Assembly (NCBI GenBank): GCA_963810915.1
Contig: CAWEPH010000006.1
Coordinates: 620,001 to 684,000 of the forward strand
Length of the DNA stretch: 64,000 nucleotides
Reading direction: 5' to 3'
Origin: JAOUEA01 sp963810915
GTDB taxonomy: Bacteria; Actinomycetota; UBA4738; HRBIN12
The notes beneath the pieces were generated by a model, which saw only the letters and a list, made by a program, of their open reading frames with translations, did no database searches and was not told the DNA's origin. Of the stretch, positions 49,177-58,155 are shown one piece after another; position 1 is the first letter of the stretch, and every line of letters starts with the position of its first letter. The translations under genes and the position numbers were made by a program.

Positions 49177-49348
49177 CCCTCCGTCGCGCGCGATGTCCGT
49201 CCACCATACGCCGTCGCGGCAGCCCGCGGCGGAGGGGCCCCCGGCGCCGGGGCCTTCGACCCCACCGTGGCGGCGCGGCCGTGACTAGCCTCGAGGTGGC
49301 GGGCACGTCCGCCGGGGACGTCTCCGCCCATGCGGAGGTGGATGTCCG

Positions 49349-50047
49349 ATGCTCGAACCGAAGATCGCGATGGATGGGATCGACGCGCTCGCCTGGCTGG
49401 CCCTGATCGCCGTCGCCGGGTTCCTCGTGTCCTGGGTGCTCACGGACCTGTTCCACGTGGGCCGTGCCCTCTACGTGGGAGTGCTTGCCGTCGTCACGGC
49501 GGGACTGACGGCCGGCTACCTCACGTGGAGCGACCAGGGCGCCTCGTTCTGGACGCACAACTGGGCGTGGGGACTGCTCGGCGCGCTGATCACGGGCGCC
49601 ATCTTGGCCCGCGCCGTGAGCCGCATCCCGGGGCCGGCGCACGACCACCATCACGTCGTGGCCGGCGAAGGCGCCTGGGAAGGGTTCGTGTACGGAGCGG
49701 CCGAGGGACTCCTCCTTTCCGTCCTGCCGGTGCTCGTCGTGTGGCAGGGGGTCACCGGGTCCGGGGGGACCGACGGGTGGCGCGGCATCGTCGCGGGCGT
49801 CCTGGCGCTCGCCGCGAGCGCGCTCGTGATCGTCGTGCATCACCTGGGCTATCGCGAGTTCCGGAACCGGAGGATCGTCCAGGCCCTGTTCGCCTGCCTC
49901 GTCCTCAGCCTGGGTTACCTGCTGACGGGAAGCCCGATCGCAGCGATCGGCGGTCACATCGTCCTGCACCTCGCGATGTTGCGGCGGGGGCTCGAACTCC
50001 CTCCCCGTCACGAGGTCGCCGCAACCACGCGCGCGCCCGTGATGTGA
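49349..50047 (+). CDS. Hypothetical membrane protein
   Basis: A 232-residue protein. About six membrane segments: LAWLALIAVAGFLVSWVLTD, LYVGVLAVVTAGLTAGYLTW, WAWGLLGALITGAILARAVS, AAEGLLLSVLPVLVVWQGVT, IVAGVLALAASALVIVVHHL and ALFACLVLSLGYLLTGSPIA. A His-rich loop (GPAHDHHHVVAGEGAWEGFV) lies between helices 3 and 4 and might bind metal. I do not recognise a named family. The ATG at 49349 has no strong Shine-Dalgarno; an in-frame ATG at 49370 is possible. Clean frame. Confidence 0.65.
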   Translation: MLEPKIAMDGIDALAWLALIAVAGFLVSWVLTDLFHVGRALYVGVLAVVTAGLTAGYLTWSDQGASFWTHNWAWGLLGALITGAILARAVSRIPGPAHDHHHVVAGEGAWEGFVYGAAEGLLLSVLPVLVVWQGVTGSGGTDGWRGIVAGVLALAASALVIVVHHLGYREFRNRRIVQALFACLVLSLGYLLTGSPIAAIGGHIVLHLAMLRRGLELPPRHEVAATTRAPVM

Positions 50048-50106
50048 CGGTCCCGACCGCGCGGCTCTCATTGCGTTCTCAGGAACGGCGAGGTACACAT
50101 CTCGAC

Positions 50107-51303
50107 ATGCGCCGACCGATCCCTCGCGGCCGGTCGTGGGTGGTGATCGTCGCCATCCTCGTCGGAGCCACGCTCCCGGCGTGCAGCAGCCGTGCGGGGG
50201 GTACGGCCCTGCCGTCGAGCGAGTCGGGGTCGCCGTCGCCTTCCGCACCTTCCGCCGAGGGCGCGGCATCGAGCACCGCTGCGGTCCCTGCGTCCACGCA
50301 CGGTTCGCCGAAGCCCGGATCGCGCAACGTGTACGCGGGGATCACGTCGCCGACGCTCGCCCCCGCGGTGCACGGCATCGCGACGCGCGTCTACGTCCCC
50401 AACAACGACAACGGCACCGTGAGCGTGATCGACCCGAGGACGTTCAAGGTCACGCAGACCCTGCAGGTGGGCACCGAGCCGCAACACGTCACGCCGTCAT
50501 GGGACATGCGCCATCTCTATGTCGGCAACGTCTACAGCGACTCCCTCTCGGAGATCGACCCAAGGCGACGCCGGGTCGTTCGCACGATCCCGGTTCCCGA
50601 CCCCTACAACCTCTACTTCACGCCGGACGGTCAGCACGCGATCGACGTGGCCGAGGGCCGCGACACCCTCTACTTCTACGACCCCATGACCTGGAAGCTG
50701 CAGAGCGTCCTCCCGATCCCCTTCCGGGGCCCGGACCATCTGGACTTCTCGGCCGACGGCCGGTACCTCCTGATCAGCACGGAGTACGCCGGCGTCGTGA
50801 TCAAGGTCGGACTCCAACCGCGGAAGATCCTCGGTTCCGTCGCCCTCGGAGGGAGCACCGTCGACGTGAAGGCGGCGCCCGACGCCAAGGTGTTCTTCGT
50901 CGCGAACCAGATCCGAGGAGGCGTCTCGGTGATCGACCCCACGACGATGAAGGAGGTCGGGTTCATCGCGACCGGCGCGGGGGCACACGGCTTCGCGATG
51001 GCGCGAGACGCCCGCCACCTCTACGTGTCGAACCGGCTGGCCGGCTCGATCTCGGTGATCGACACCGAGACGCGAAAGGTGGCCCACACGTGGCGGGTCG
51101 GAGGGAGTCCCGACATGCTCCAGGTCTCGGCCGACGGTGCGCAGCTGTGGGCCACGGATCGGTTCGACGCCTCCGTATCGGTGATCGACACACACACCGG
51201 GAAGGTCCTGCACGTGATCGCGGTAGGAGGCCACCCGCACGGGTTGACGTTGTTCCCCCAGCCCGGGCTGTACTGCCTGGGCCACAACGGCGTCTACCGA
51301 TGA
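50107..51303 (+). CDS. YVTN-type beta-propeller lipoprotein
   Basis: ATG 50107 opens MRRPIPRGRSWVVIVAILVG; the lipobox LPAC follows (Cys about residue 26). A Ser/Pro/Ala-rich linker (about residues 30-75) leads to a seven-bladed YVTN propeller: RVYVPNNDNGTVSVIDPRTF, HLYVGNVYSDSLSEIDPRRR, RGGVSVIDPTTMKEVGFIAT, HLYVSNRLAGSISVIDTETR and ASVSVIDTHTGKVLHVIAVG. Such proteins are surface-anchored and bind ligands or cofactors; function is not known. 398 residues, clean frame. Tandem with the membrane gene at 49349. Confidence 0.87.
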   Translation: MRRPIPRGRSWVVIVAILVGATLPACSSRAGGTALPSSESGSPSPSAPSAEGAASSTAAVPASTHGSPKPGSRNVYAGITSPTLAPAVHGIATRVYVPNNDNGTVSVIDPRTFKVTQTLQVGTEPQHVTPSWDMRHLYVGNVYSDSLSEIDPRRRRVVRTIPVPDPYNLYFTPDGQHAIDVAEGRDTLYFYDPMTWKLQSVLPIPFRGPDHLDFSADGRYLLISTEYAGVVIKVGLQPRKILGSVALGGSTVDVKAAPDAKVFFVANQIRGGVSVIDPTTMKEVGFIATGAGAHGFAMARDARHLYVSNRLAGSISVIDTETRKVAHTWRVGGSPDMLQVSADGAQLWATDRFDASVSVIDTHTGKVLHVIAVGGHPHGLTLFPQPGLYCLGHNGVYR

Positions 51304-51369
51304 CGCCCTCCCTCTTCCGCCCGAGCGCGACCCGTGGCATGGTTGCGCGACACGAGCGCGGGAGGGGCG

Positions 51370-52443
51370 ATGTCGGACCGTGGTGAGGCCTTGGCGGGAC
51401 GCCTGTTCGAAGCGTTGTTGGGCACCACAGATCTGCTGAACGTGTACCTCGGGGACCGGCTCGGGCTCTACGCAGCCCTGGCGGACGGCGGCCCCGCGAC
51501 CTCGGCCGAGCTTGCCGGCCGCGCGGGCATCGCGGAACGCTACGCCCGGGAGTGGCTCGAGCAGCAGGCGGTGGGCGGGATCCTCGAGTGCGACGACCCG
51601 ACGGCCGCGGCGAGCGAGCGCAGTTACTCACTGCCCACCGAGTACGCCGAGGTGTTGCTCGATCCGGACTCGCAGTCCTACCTCGCCCCGATGGCGCGCA
51701 TGTTCGTCGCCGCGTCTCAGCAGCTGCCCGCCTTGATGGAAGCGTTCCGCACCGGGGGGGGCGTTGGCTGGGCTCGCTACGGCCCCGACATGAGCGAGGG
51801 GCAGGAGGCGGGCAATCGCCCCTTCTACGTCGGGTCGATGGGCGATTGGATCGCAGGAGGTCTCCCCGAGATCCACGAGCGGCTGAGCGGGGACGGCGCC
51901 AAGGTGGCCGACATCGGATGCGGGGGCGGATGGTCCTCGATCTCGATCGCGCGCGCGTACCCGCGCGCACAGGTGCACGGCTTCGATCTGGACGAGCCGG
52001 CCGTCGAGCGCGCGCGGGCGAACGCGGAGGAAGCGGGGGTCTCGGATCGGGTCACGTTCCACGCGGTTGACCCTCGTGAGGCGGGGCCGACGGACCGCTA
52101 CGACCTCGTCACCGCCTTCGAATGCATCCACGACATGCCGCACCCCGTGCCGGTCCTCGCGACGATGCGCTCGATCGTGGACGACGGCGGCGCGGTGATG
52201 GTGATGGACGAAGGGGTGGCGGAGTCGTTCACGGCACCCGGCGACGAGCTCGAGCGACTGATGTACGGCTTCAGCACGCTGGTGTGCCTGCCCGACGGGA
52301 TGGCGCACCCAGACTCGGTCGGCACCGGGACCGTGATGCGTCCCGCGACGCTGGAGGGCTACGCGCGGGATGCGGGGTTCTCCGGCATCGAGATCCTCCC
52401 CATCGAAGCCGGGTTCTGGCGCTTCTACCGGTTGCAGACGTAG
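51370..52443 (+). CDS. Class I SAM methyltransferase with N-terminal winged-helix (Rv2258c-like)
   Basis: ATG 51370 follows GGGAGGGG. Residues about 1-90 form a winged-helix dimerisation domain: TTDLLNVYLGDRLGLYAALA, TSAELAGRAGIAERYAREWL. The catalytic domain has AKVADIGCGGGWSSISIARA (motif I), AQVHGFDLDEPAVERARANA (motif II), FECIHDMPHPVPVLATMRSI and DDGGAVMVMDEGVAESF. The pattern is that of Rv2258c-type small-molecule methyltransferases common in actinobacteria. Substrate unknown. Clean frame, 357 residues. The next gene starts 5 bp after its stop. Confidence 0.88.
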   Translation: MSDRGEALAGRLFEALLGTTDLLNVYLGDRLGLYAALADGGPATSAELAGRAGIAERYAREWLEQQAVGGILECDDPTAAASERSYSLPTEYAEVLLDPDSQSYLAPMARMFVAASQQLPALMEAFRTGGGVGWARYGPDMSEGQEAGNRPFYVGSMGDWIAGGLPEIHERLSGDGAKVADIGCGGGWSSISIARAYPRAQVHGFDLDEPAVERARANAEEAGVSDRVTFHAVDPREAGPTDRYDLVTAFECIHDMPHPVPVLATMRSIVDDGGAVMVMDEGVAESFTAPGDELERLMYGFSTLVCLPDGMAHPDSVGTGTVMRPATLEGYARDAGFSGIEILPIEAGFWRFYRLQT

Positions 52444-52448
52444 GAGCT

Positions 52449-53072
52449 GTGCGGCCCGAGGCGTCCCAGCGACACGACGACCTGAGGAGTGCCGTCCGTG
52501 CCTCCCTGGCATCGATCGTGTGGAGCGTCGCTGCGGGGGGTTCGGCAGTGGTCGTCGGGCTCGCCACCAACACGCTCTCGCTGCTCGCATACGGTCTCGA
52601 CGGCATCGTCGACTGCATCGCGTCCTCCGTGATCCTCGTGGATCTGCGCGCGGAGATACGCGGCGGCCACCCGCCCGCACACAAGCGAGCGGAACGGACC
52701 GTGGGTATGTCCCTGCTCGTTATCGGGACGGTCGTCTCGGTGCAGTCCATCCGAGGGTTGTACTCGGGGAGCGGCCCCCACCCCGTCTCGTTCGGCATCG
52801 GCATCGCGGTAGCCTCGATGCTCGTCCTCCCCACGCTGTCGGCCTGGAAGATCCGGCTGAGCCGCCGACTGGGGAGCACGGCCCTCCAAGGGGACGGGAT
52901 CCTCACCGGTGCCGGAGCGGCCCTCGCCGCCATCACGCTGGCCGGGATGGTGTTGGACGAGTTGCTGGGCTGGTGGTGGGCTGATCCCGTCGCGGCGCTC
53001 ACGATCGGTGCGATCCTCGTCGTGGCCGGGTACCTCACGCTGCGTGACCGCGGGCGCCACGCACGCACGTAG
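52449..53072 (+). CDS. Cation diffusion facilitator-like membrane protein
   Basis: GTG 52449 follows TAGGAG, overlapping the end of the methyltransferase gene by context. Five to six membrane helices: IVWSVAAGGSAVVVGLATNT, LSLLAYGLDGIVDCIASSVI, TVGMSLLVIGTVVSVQSIRG, ISFGIGIAVASMLVLPTLS-type, ALAAITLAGMVLDELLGWWW and DPVAALTIGAILVVAGYLTL. The DGIVD (helix 2) and WADPVAAL (helix 5) patterns correspond to the metal-site regions of CDF transporters, but the cytoplasmic C-terminal domain of the family is missing. 207 residues; a minimal member. Probably exports a divalent metal. Confidence 0.72.
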   Translation: MRPEASQRHDDLRSAVRASLASIVWSVAAGGSAVVVGLATNTLSLLAYGLDGIVDCIASSVILVDLRAEIRGGHPPAHKRAERTVGMSLLVIGTVVSVQSIRGLYSGSGPHPVSFGIGIAVASMLVLPTLSAWKIRLSRRLGSTALQGDGILTGAGAALAAITLAGMVLDELLGWWWADPVAALTIGAILVVAGYLTLRDRGRHART

Positions 53073-53194
53073 CGCTCGGCTACTCCGTTGAACGTACGCC
53101 CGATACGCACGACGGGCGGCGCGGAGACCCTCAACCAGATCTACGGTTTGTCCTTCACGAACCGAATGCGATCCTGTTCGAGGGAGGGGACCAC

Positions 53195-55186
53195 GTGAAC
53201 ATCTTCAAGAGGGCGGCGGCATGCGTGGCATGCGTAGTGTGCTCGGCCGCGATGGTGGTCGGGAGCACGCTGCCGGCGCAGGCGTCGTTGTTGCAGCCGG
53301 CAGTGGTGTCGGACAACCCGGCCGACACGAGCCCGCACGTCCTCATCACCGACACGTCGTATGACGTGCGCGCCTTCGCGCAGGTCGGTCACACCATCTA
53401 CGCCGGTGGCCGGTTCGCTCAGGTGCAGGACCCCTCCATGACGACCACGTATAGCAGGCAGAACTTCGTCGCCTTCGACAGCGAGACGGGGGTCATCTCA
53501 CCGCTCAACCTGTCGTTCGACGGGATGGTCGGTGCGATCGAGGCAACCGCCGACGGGAGCGCGCTCTTCATCGCGGGCGCCTTCTCGAAGGTCAACGGGA
53601 TCACCCGCAGGGGGATCATGAAGTACGACCTGGTCAACAACCGGATCGACCCGACCTTCGCGCCGACGGGGATGCGAACGGTCTCCGACATCGAGCTCGC
53701 CAACGGCGCCGTCATCGCGGCGGGGAACTTCACGAAGAAGCTGATGGCCATGGACCCGACGACCGGCGCGGACACCGGCGCCATCAACATCACGGTTACC
53801 GGAGTGGTCGACCCGACCGCCGAGACCAAGATCCAGTACATCGCGGTCTCCCCGGACGGCACCCGGTTGGTGGCGACGGGCAACTTCACCACGGTCAACG
53901 GCCAGAGCCGCAGACGGGCCTTCGAGCTGAACCTCGGCGCGACCGCGACGCTCAGCACCTGGCACGCCCCCCGCTTCGACGTGAACTGCGTGGCGACCAG
54001 CAGGCTGATCAGTGCCCAAGGGGTGGACTTCTCCCCCGACGGCAGCTACTTCGTGATCGTCGCCACCGGAGGCCCGACCGGCACCAACGGGATCTGTGAT
54101 GCCGCGGCACGGTTCGAGACCGCGAACGTCAGCGCCACGGCCCAGCCCACCTGGATCAACTGGACCGGCGGCGACACCCTGTACAGCGTGGCGGTCACCG
54201 GACCGGCCGTGTACGTCGGGGGCCATCAACGCTGGATGGACAACCCTCAGGGTCACGACTCGGCCGGTCCCGGCGCCGTCTCCCGCCCGGGCATCGCCGC
54301 CCTCGATCCGGTGACCGGCAAGGCGCTCCCCTGGAATCCCACCAAGTCCCGCAACCACGGCACGATGGTCCTGTACGCCACCCCACAAGGGCTCTGGGTC
54401 GGCAGCGACGGCACCGAATTCGGGCACGAACCCCACAACGGGATCGGCTTCGCCCCTCTGGACACCGGCCCCGTACCCGACATCACCCGGCCCAACACGG
54501 TCATCGACTCGGGCCCGTCGGGCACCGTGACCGACACGTCGGCCACCTTCACCTTCTCGGCCTCCGAGCCGTCGACGTTCCTGTGCCGCCTCGATAGCGA
54601 CGCGTTCGCGGCGTGCACATCGCCGACGAGCTACGCGAACCTGACGGCCACCTCGCACACCTTCCAGGTGGCCGCCATCGACGGCTCCTACAACGTCGAC
54701 TTCACACCGGCGGTGCGGACCTGGACCGTGACCGACACGGCCACCAACCTGGTGGGGAACCCCGGGTTCGAGGTGGACACGTCCGGCTGGAAGGGCGACG
54801 CGACGGCCAACACGGTGAACCGGGTCGCGGGCGGGACCTCGGGCAGCTGGGCCGCGGAGATCTCGAACAGCGTGGCCGGTGGAAGCTGCGGGCTCGACGA
54901 CAAGCCGAGCTGGGTGAGCTTCACGCAGGCCGGTCCTTACACCGCGAGCATCTGGGCCCGCTCGGACACGCCCGGACTCACGCTCAAGCTGCGCGTGCGC
55001 GAGTACGCGGGCAGCGTGCTCCAGGGATCGGTGGTGAAGTCGATGGCACTGACCTCGTCCTGGCAGCAGGTGACGTCGACCTACACGCCGGTCGCGCCGG
55101 GATCGAGCCTCGACTTCGAGGCGTTCACGAGCAACTCGCCCGTCGGCGTCTGCTTCCAGGCCGACGACGCATCCATCACCCACTAA
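53195..55186 (+). CDS. Secreted beta-propeller protein with C-terminal carbohydrate-binding-like domain
   Basis: ATG 53195 (MNIFKRAAACVACVVCSAAM, cleavage after QASL-like) gives a signal peptide. Residues about 45-430 repeat FIAGAFSKVNGITRRGIMKY, AAGNFTKKLMAMDPTTG, VATGNFTTVNGQSRRRAFEL and similar, as in delta-60/propeller proteins. A bacterial Ig-like segment (TFTFSASEPSTFLCRLDSDA) lies near 460-530. The C-terminal 140 residues begin NLVGNPGFEVDTSGWKGDAT and contain SMALTSSWQQVTSTYTPVAP, the pattern of CBM4/9/22-like domains. Probably binds glycans outside the cell. Clean frame, 663 residues; followed by a strong hairpin. Confidence 0.85.
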   Translation: MNIFKRAAACVACVVCSAAMVVGSTLPAQASLLQPAVVSDNPADTSPHVLITDTSYDVRAFAQVGHTIYAGGRFAQVQDPSMTTTYSRQNFVAFDSETGVISPLNLSFDGMVGAIEATADGSALFIAGAFSKVNGITRRGIMKYDLVNNRIDPTFAPTGMRTVSDIELANGAVIAAGNFTKKLMAMDPTTGADTGAINITVTGVVDPTAETKIQYIAVSPDGTRLVATGNFTTVNGQSRRRAFELNLGATATLSTWHAPRFDVNCVATSRLISAQGVDFSPDGSYFVIVATGGPTGTNGICDAAARFETANVSATAQPTWINWTGGDTLYSVAVTGPAVYVGGHQRWMDNPQGHDSAGPGAVSRPGIAALDPVTGKALPWNPTKSRNHGTMVLYATPQGLWVGSDGTEFGHEPHNGIGFAPLDTGPVPDITRPNTVIDSGPSGTVTDTSATFTFSASEPSTFLCRLDSDAFAACTSPTSYANLTATSHTFQVAAIDGSYNVDFTPAVRTWTVTDTATNLVGNPGFEVDTSGWKGDATANTVNRVAGGTSGSWAAEISNSVAGGSCGLDDKPSWVSFTQAGPYTASIWARSDTPGLTLKLRVREYAGSVLQGSVVKSMALTSSWQQVTSTYTPVAPGSSLDFEAFTSNSPVGVCFQADDASITH

Positions 55187-55194
55187 GCCCGTGG

Positions 55195-55226
55195 GCCGCT
55201 CCCACCCCTCGAGGGGTGGGGGCGGC
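55195..55226 (+). terminator. Terminator hairpin after the secreted propeller gene
   Basis: GCCGCTCCCACCCC and GGGGTGGGGGCGGC form a 14-bp stem (one G-T pair) with loop TCGA. The following 160 bp up to the Ddn-like gene hold no other clear feature. Confidence 0.75.
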
Positions 55227-55386
55227 GATGCGGGATAGCGCGCTCGGACGGCACCTCAGGCGCACGCATCCGCCAGCCGCTCCCGTTCCGAAGCCGTACC
55301 GACGAGCTACGACGCGCGCGCGATCCTCAGCCCGTTACGCTCCACGTCACGCCTGGGCAGGCAACAGAGAGGGAGGATCCCGAACG

Positions 55387-55809
55387 ATGTCGGACGAGAG
55401 CGAATGGAACGCGAGGATCATCGAGGAGTTCCGAGCGAACGGTGGCAAGCTCGGTGGCATGTTCGAGGGCGCCGACGTCCTGCTGCTGCACCACACGGGG
55501 TCGAAGACCGGCATCGAGCGGGTCAACCCTCTCGGCTACCAGCGCGTCGGCACCGCCTACGCGGTCTTCGGCTCCAACTCGGGGAAGACATCCCATCCGG
55601 CGTGGCTCCACAACCTCCGGGTTCACCCTCGGACGACCGCCGAGATCGGGACCGAGACGATCGAGGTCGTCGCGCGGGTGGCGGTGGGCGACGAACGCAC
55701 GGGGATCTGGGAGCGCCAGAAGGCGAACATCCCGCAGTTCGCCGAGTACGAGGGGACGGCGAACCGGGACATCCCCGTGGTGATCTTGGAGCCGGTTGAC
55801 GGATCTTGA
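55387..55809 (+). CDS. Deazaflavin (F420)-dependent nitroreductase-family protein (Ddn-like)
   Basis: ATG 55387 opens MSDESEWNARIIEEFRANGG; 140 residues. Family blocks: ADVLLLHHTGSKTGIERVNP, FGSNSGKTSHPAWLHNLRVH (the SxGGxxxHPxWxxNL-type F420 site), PRTTAEIGTETIEVVARVAV and IWERQKANIPQFAEYEGTAN with EYExxTxRxIPV at the end. The family uses F420H2 to reduce nitroaromatics or quinones, and is found mostly in actinobacteria. Clean frame, single gene unit. Confidence 0.9.
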   Translation: MSDESEWNARIIEEFRANGGKLGGMFEGADVLLLHHTGSKTGIERVNPLGYQRVGTAYAVFGSNSGKTSHPAWLHNLRVHPRTTAEIGTETIEVVARVAVGDERTGIWERQKANIPQFAEYEGTANRDIPVVILEPVDGS

Positions 55810-55877
55810 CGCGAACGCCCGCCACCTCGCCCCACGGACCGACACTCCAGATCCACGGAGGGTCCGTCGTAAGACGC

Positions 55878-56363
55878 TCACAGCCGGTCATCTGGACAGA
55901 TCAGGGGAACCGAGTCCCAGTTCGTGCTCGGGCCGCCTAGGGGCGATCCCCCGACGATAACCGTCACCGTGGAACCGGTAACGAGACGCGACCCCGGATC
56001 AGGGGTTTCGCCGCCGATGACATATGCGTCCGCGACCAACTCGATGTGCCCGTCTCTCTCGAAGCGGGTGGCACTCGCGTCGTAGCGAAAGTCGACGCAG
56101 AAGCCAGCGTCGAGCAACGGTTGGATCCAGCGCCGATCTCGATGGCTGTCGCCCATGGGGCTATGCCCTCGGATATCAGGGACGGGTCGACCCGACCAGC
56201 GGCCATCGACCACGAACGCAACGAGGACCACGATCGAAACGACCGCCAACGTGGTGGCCAATACCCAACGGTTCATCGGCGCGAACACATCCCAGTCATC
56301 GACGTGCTTCGGCGTCGAGTCAAGTAACGGATCGGTGATCGCCGCCTGGTCCCAACCCTTCAC
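55878..56363 (-). CDS. Single-pass membrane protein with PASTA-like tail
   Basis: From ATG 56363 (or an in-frame ATG at 56276, MNRWVLATTLAVVSIVVLVA, which begins at the membrane helix). The extracytoplasmic part contains WIQPLLDAGFCVDFRYDASA and GGETPDPGSRLVTGSTVTVI-VGG, resembling a single PASTA repeat (peptidoglycan/muropeptide binding). About 132-161 residues depending on the start. The family is not recognised with confidence. Clean frame. Confidence 0.6.
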   Translation of the reverse strand: MKGWDQAAITDPLLDSTPKHVDDWDVFAPMNRWVLATTLAVVSIVVLVAFVVDGRWSGRPVPDIRGHSPMGDSHRDRRWIQPLLDAGFCVDFRYDASATRFERDGHIELVADAYVIGGETPDPGSRLVTGSTVTVIVGGSPLGGPSTNWDSVPLICPDDRL

Positions 56364-56469
56364 GGGCCTTCCGGCTCATGGTATGAGCGTGCGGCGGGAG
56401 CCACGGTGTAGGTAGCCGCCCGGAGATGGTGGGCATGTGGCCTGCCGGGTGGGAACAGCAAGGGAGGAC

Positions 56470-56892
56470 ATGATGCGCCTCTCATGGAGGGATGGACTCG
56501 CCACCGTCTTCGTCGGTGTGGGCGCGGTGCTCTACGTTCTGTGGCTCGCAGGCATCGAGGTAGCCGGGCCGAGGGTGCTCGCGGGAGTCGTGCTCGGGCT
56601 AGGCCTCGCGGCCTCGATCACCGCCGTCGTCTACGGCTTCGGCGCCGGGCTCCTGTGTGCCTCGAAGGTGTATCTGGCCGTCGCGTCGCTGATCGGGCTC
56701 GCCGCGCTCGTGGCCGGCATCATGGCGCTCGTGGCCGTCAACGAGCCGATGCTGGCCGTCCTCGTGGTCGCAACGGTCGTTCTGTGGATGATGTCCACGG
56801 TGCGGCATGTCATCTCGACGGCCGAATACCCTAGGTCGGTGCGATCGAGCGATCACCAACCACTCGACTCGTCATTCAAGGATGCCGCGTAG
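56470..56892 (+). CDS. Small four-helix membrane protein
   Basis: ATG 56470 (MMRLSWRDGLATVFVGVGAV) follows AGGGAGGA. Four hydrophobic segments: DGLATVFVGVGAVLYVLWLA, VLAGVVLGLGLAASITAVVY, YLAVASLIGLAALVAGIMAL and MLAVLVVATVVLWMMSTVRH. A 20-residue polar tail follows (EYPRSVRSSDHQPLDSSFKD). Resembles DUF-type actinobacterial small membrane proteins; no family identified. 140 residues, clean frame. Confidence 0.65.
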   Translation: MMRLSWRDGLATVFVGVGAVLYVLWLAGIEVAGPRVLAGVVLGLGLAASITAVVYGFGAGLLCASKVYLAVASLIGLAALVAGIMALVAVNEPMLAVLVVATVVLWMMSTVRHVISTAEYPRSVRSSDHQPLDSSFKDAA

Positions 56893-56922
56893 GGACAGGA
56901 ACTTCGGCGCGAACATCGCCAA

Positions 56923-57080
56923 CTAGCCACACTGGCCCGAGCCCTGCGACTCAAGGATGGTCCTGACCCGGGCCGGGGCCGCAGGCTTGGGCTCGATCAT
57001 CTCGAGCGTGACGACACGGAACCTCGATCGCTCCGCCACCTTGCGGAGCGGCTTGCGGTTATCGGCCAGGTACCGGGTCG
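56923..57080 (-). pseudogene. Possible remnant of an XRE/HTH antitoxin-like gene
   Basis: A leftward open frame ends RVVTLEMIEPKPAAPARVRT, ILESQGSGQCG. The 'EPKPAAPARVRTILESQG' stretch resembles the linker and first helix of short HTH antitoxins, but no full HTH follows. It may be a truncated gene or chance similarity. Confidence 0.22.
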
Positions 57081-57141
57081 GGAGCGTGTCTTCATGGGGC
57101 CTGCCTCGCACTGCCTGGGGCTGGTGTGTCAGCCTGTGGCA

Positions 57142-57486
57142 GTGAAGCTTCGGCACATAGTGGCGCCCATCGGGATCATCTCGGTCTCCCTGGCTGCCGC
57201 TTGCAGCAAGCCCACGGGCACGATCACGGGTCACCTGTATCGGGTGGGCGGACCGGTCGGGGTCGCTGCGACTCCGGTGCCGGGAACGGTCTACGTGTCC
57301 GATGACGGCTCGGTATCCGTGGGGCCCGATGGCAGCTTCTCGATCGACGTGCCTGCGGGGACGTACACCCTCTCGGGCAGCAGTCCCCTCATCGAGGACA
57401 ACGCACCCGGGTGTGGCTCACGCAAGGCGGTCACCGTGGAGGTGGGCGTGATCGCGAAGATGGATGTCATCTGCGACATCGCCTGA
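57142..57486 (+). CDS. Small lipoprotein with prealbumin-like (carboxypeptidase regulatory) domain
   Basis: GTG 57142 opens MKLRHIVAPIGIISVSLAAA with lipobox AAAC (Cys about residue 21). The mature part (GTITGHLYRVGGPVGVAATP, PDGSFSIDVPAGTYTLSGSS, CGSRKAVTVEVGVIAKMDVI) shows the beta pattern of carboxypeptidase-regulatory-like/prealbumin domains: GxVxGxV, then GxFxxxxPAGxYxL. 114 residues, clean frame. Role unknown; a surface ligand-binding module is likely. Confidence 0.72.
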   Translation: MKLRHIVAPIGIISVSLAAACSKPTGTITGHLYRVGGPVGVAATPVPGTVYVSDDGSVSVGPDGSFSIDVPAGTYTLSGSSPLIEDNAPGCGSRKAVTVEVGVIAKMDVICDIA

Positions 57487-57544
57487 GACGACGTGAACTG
57501 GTGGGACGCGACGCCGAGCGGAAGCCAGCTACGAATGGCTAGAA

Positions 57545-57606
57545 CCCTGTCAGCCGAAAGGCGGATGCGCCCGACCAGGGCTGAGTTCATCCTTTCGGCG
57601 TCGGGC
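57545..57606. other. Interleaved inverted repeats (candidate structured RNA)
   Basis: GCCGAAAGG (57553-57561) pairs exactly with CCTTTCGGC (57591-57599), and GCCCGAC (57569-57575) pairs exactly with GTCGGGC (57600-57606), in the order A-B-A'-B'. CCCTG (57545-57549) also pairs with CAGGG (57576-57580). The first two stems cross, so they form a pseudoknot or compete. It lies in the 316-bp gene-free stretch 57487-57802. Confidence 0.35.
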
Positions 57607-57662
57607 AGGGCGTGCGGCATTCCCCCCGGTCCGCCGAGAGGTCCAACGGCGAGGGGCTTTCC

Positions 57663-57688
57663 GGCAGGACGGGCGCTGGCGTCCTGCC
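57663..57688. terminator. Terminator-like hairpin
   Basis: GGCAGGAC and GTCCTGCC form a perfect 8-bp stem with a 10-nt loop, in the 57487-57802 gap downstream of the lipoprotein gene. Confidence 0.4.
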
Positions 57689-57802
57689 CGCCCATGCGTC
57701 CCCCGAGCACGGGATCAAGACAGCGAGTGCCTTGCGCGATGACGTTGGCCCTACTACCGTGCGATTCCCCCGACGCGACGTGCTCGAAGGAAGGGATGAG
57801 CC

Positions 57803-58030
57803 GTGATGGCGGAGGGGACGATCATGGTGTGGGATCGCTACGGGGAAAGCTGGCAAGCGCAAGCGGAAACCGGCGGCAACACGATCGCGTTCACGAGGCT
57901 ACAGCCCGAACCGGGTAAGCGGATGACCCTTGAGCGTATGGAACTCGCCTTCTGGTTCGAGCCAGACGACGTCCATGGCCTCTTAGCTCTCATCAACCGG
58001 CCCTCGCAGAATGCCGAAGGATCCCGCTAG
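57803..58030 (+). CDS. Small hypothetical protein
   Basis: GTG 57803 (then ATG) follows AAGGGATG. 75 residues: TIMVWDRYGESWQAQAETGG, NTIAFTRLQPEPGKRMTLER and MELAFWFEPDDVHGLLALIN. Composition is normal for a real protein (mixed beta and one helix), no membrane segment. I do not recognise it. Possibly a small regulator or toxin-antitoxin-like partner, but nothing in the sequence supports a function. Confidence 0.4.
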   Translation: MMAEGTIMVWDRYGESWQAQAETGGNTIAFTRLQPEPGKRMTLERMELAFWFEPDDVHGLLALINRPSQNAEGSR

Positions 58031-58155
58031 GTCCTCGGAGGTGACACGATCAGGTCGTCCCCGGGGGAAGCCCAGGGCTCCATGACAGTTCGCGGATCCC
58101 CACGCCGGAGCGGGCGCATGAGCACGCGACAACGATCCCGACATCGACAGGAACC

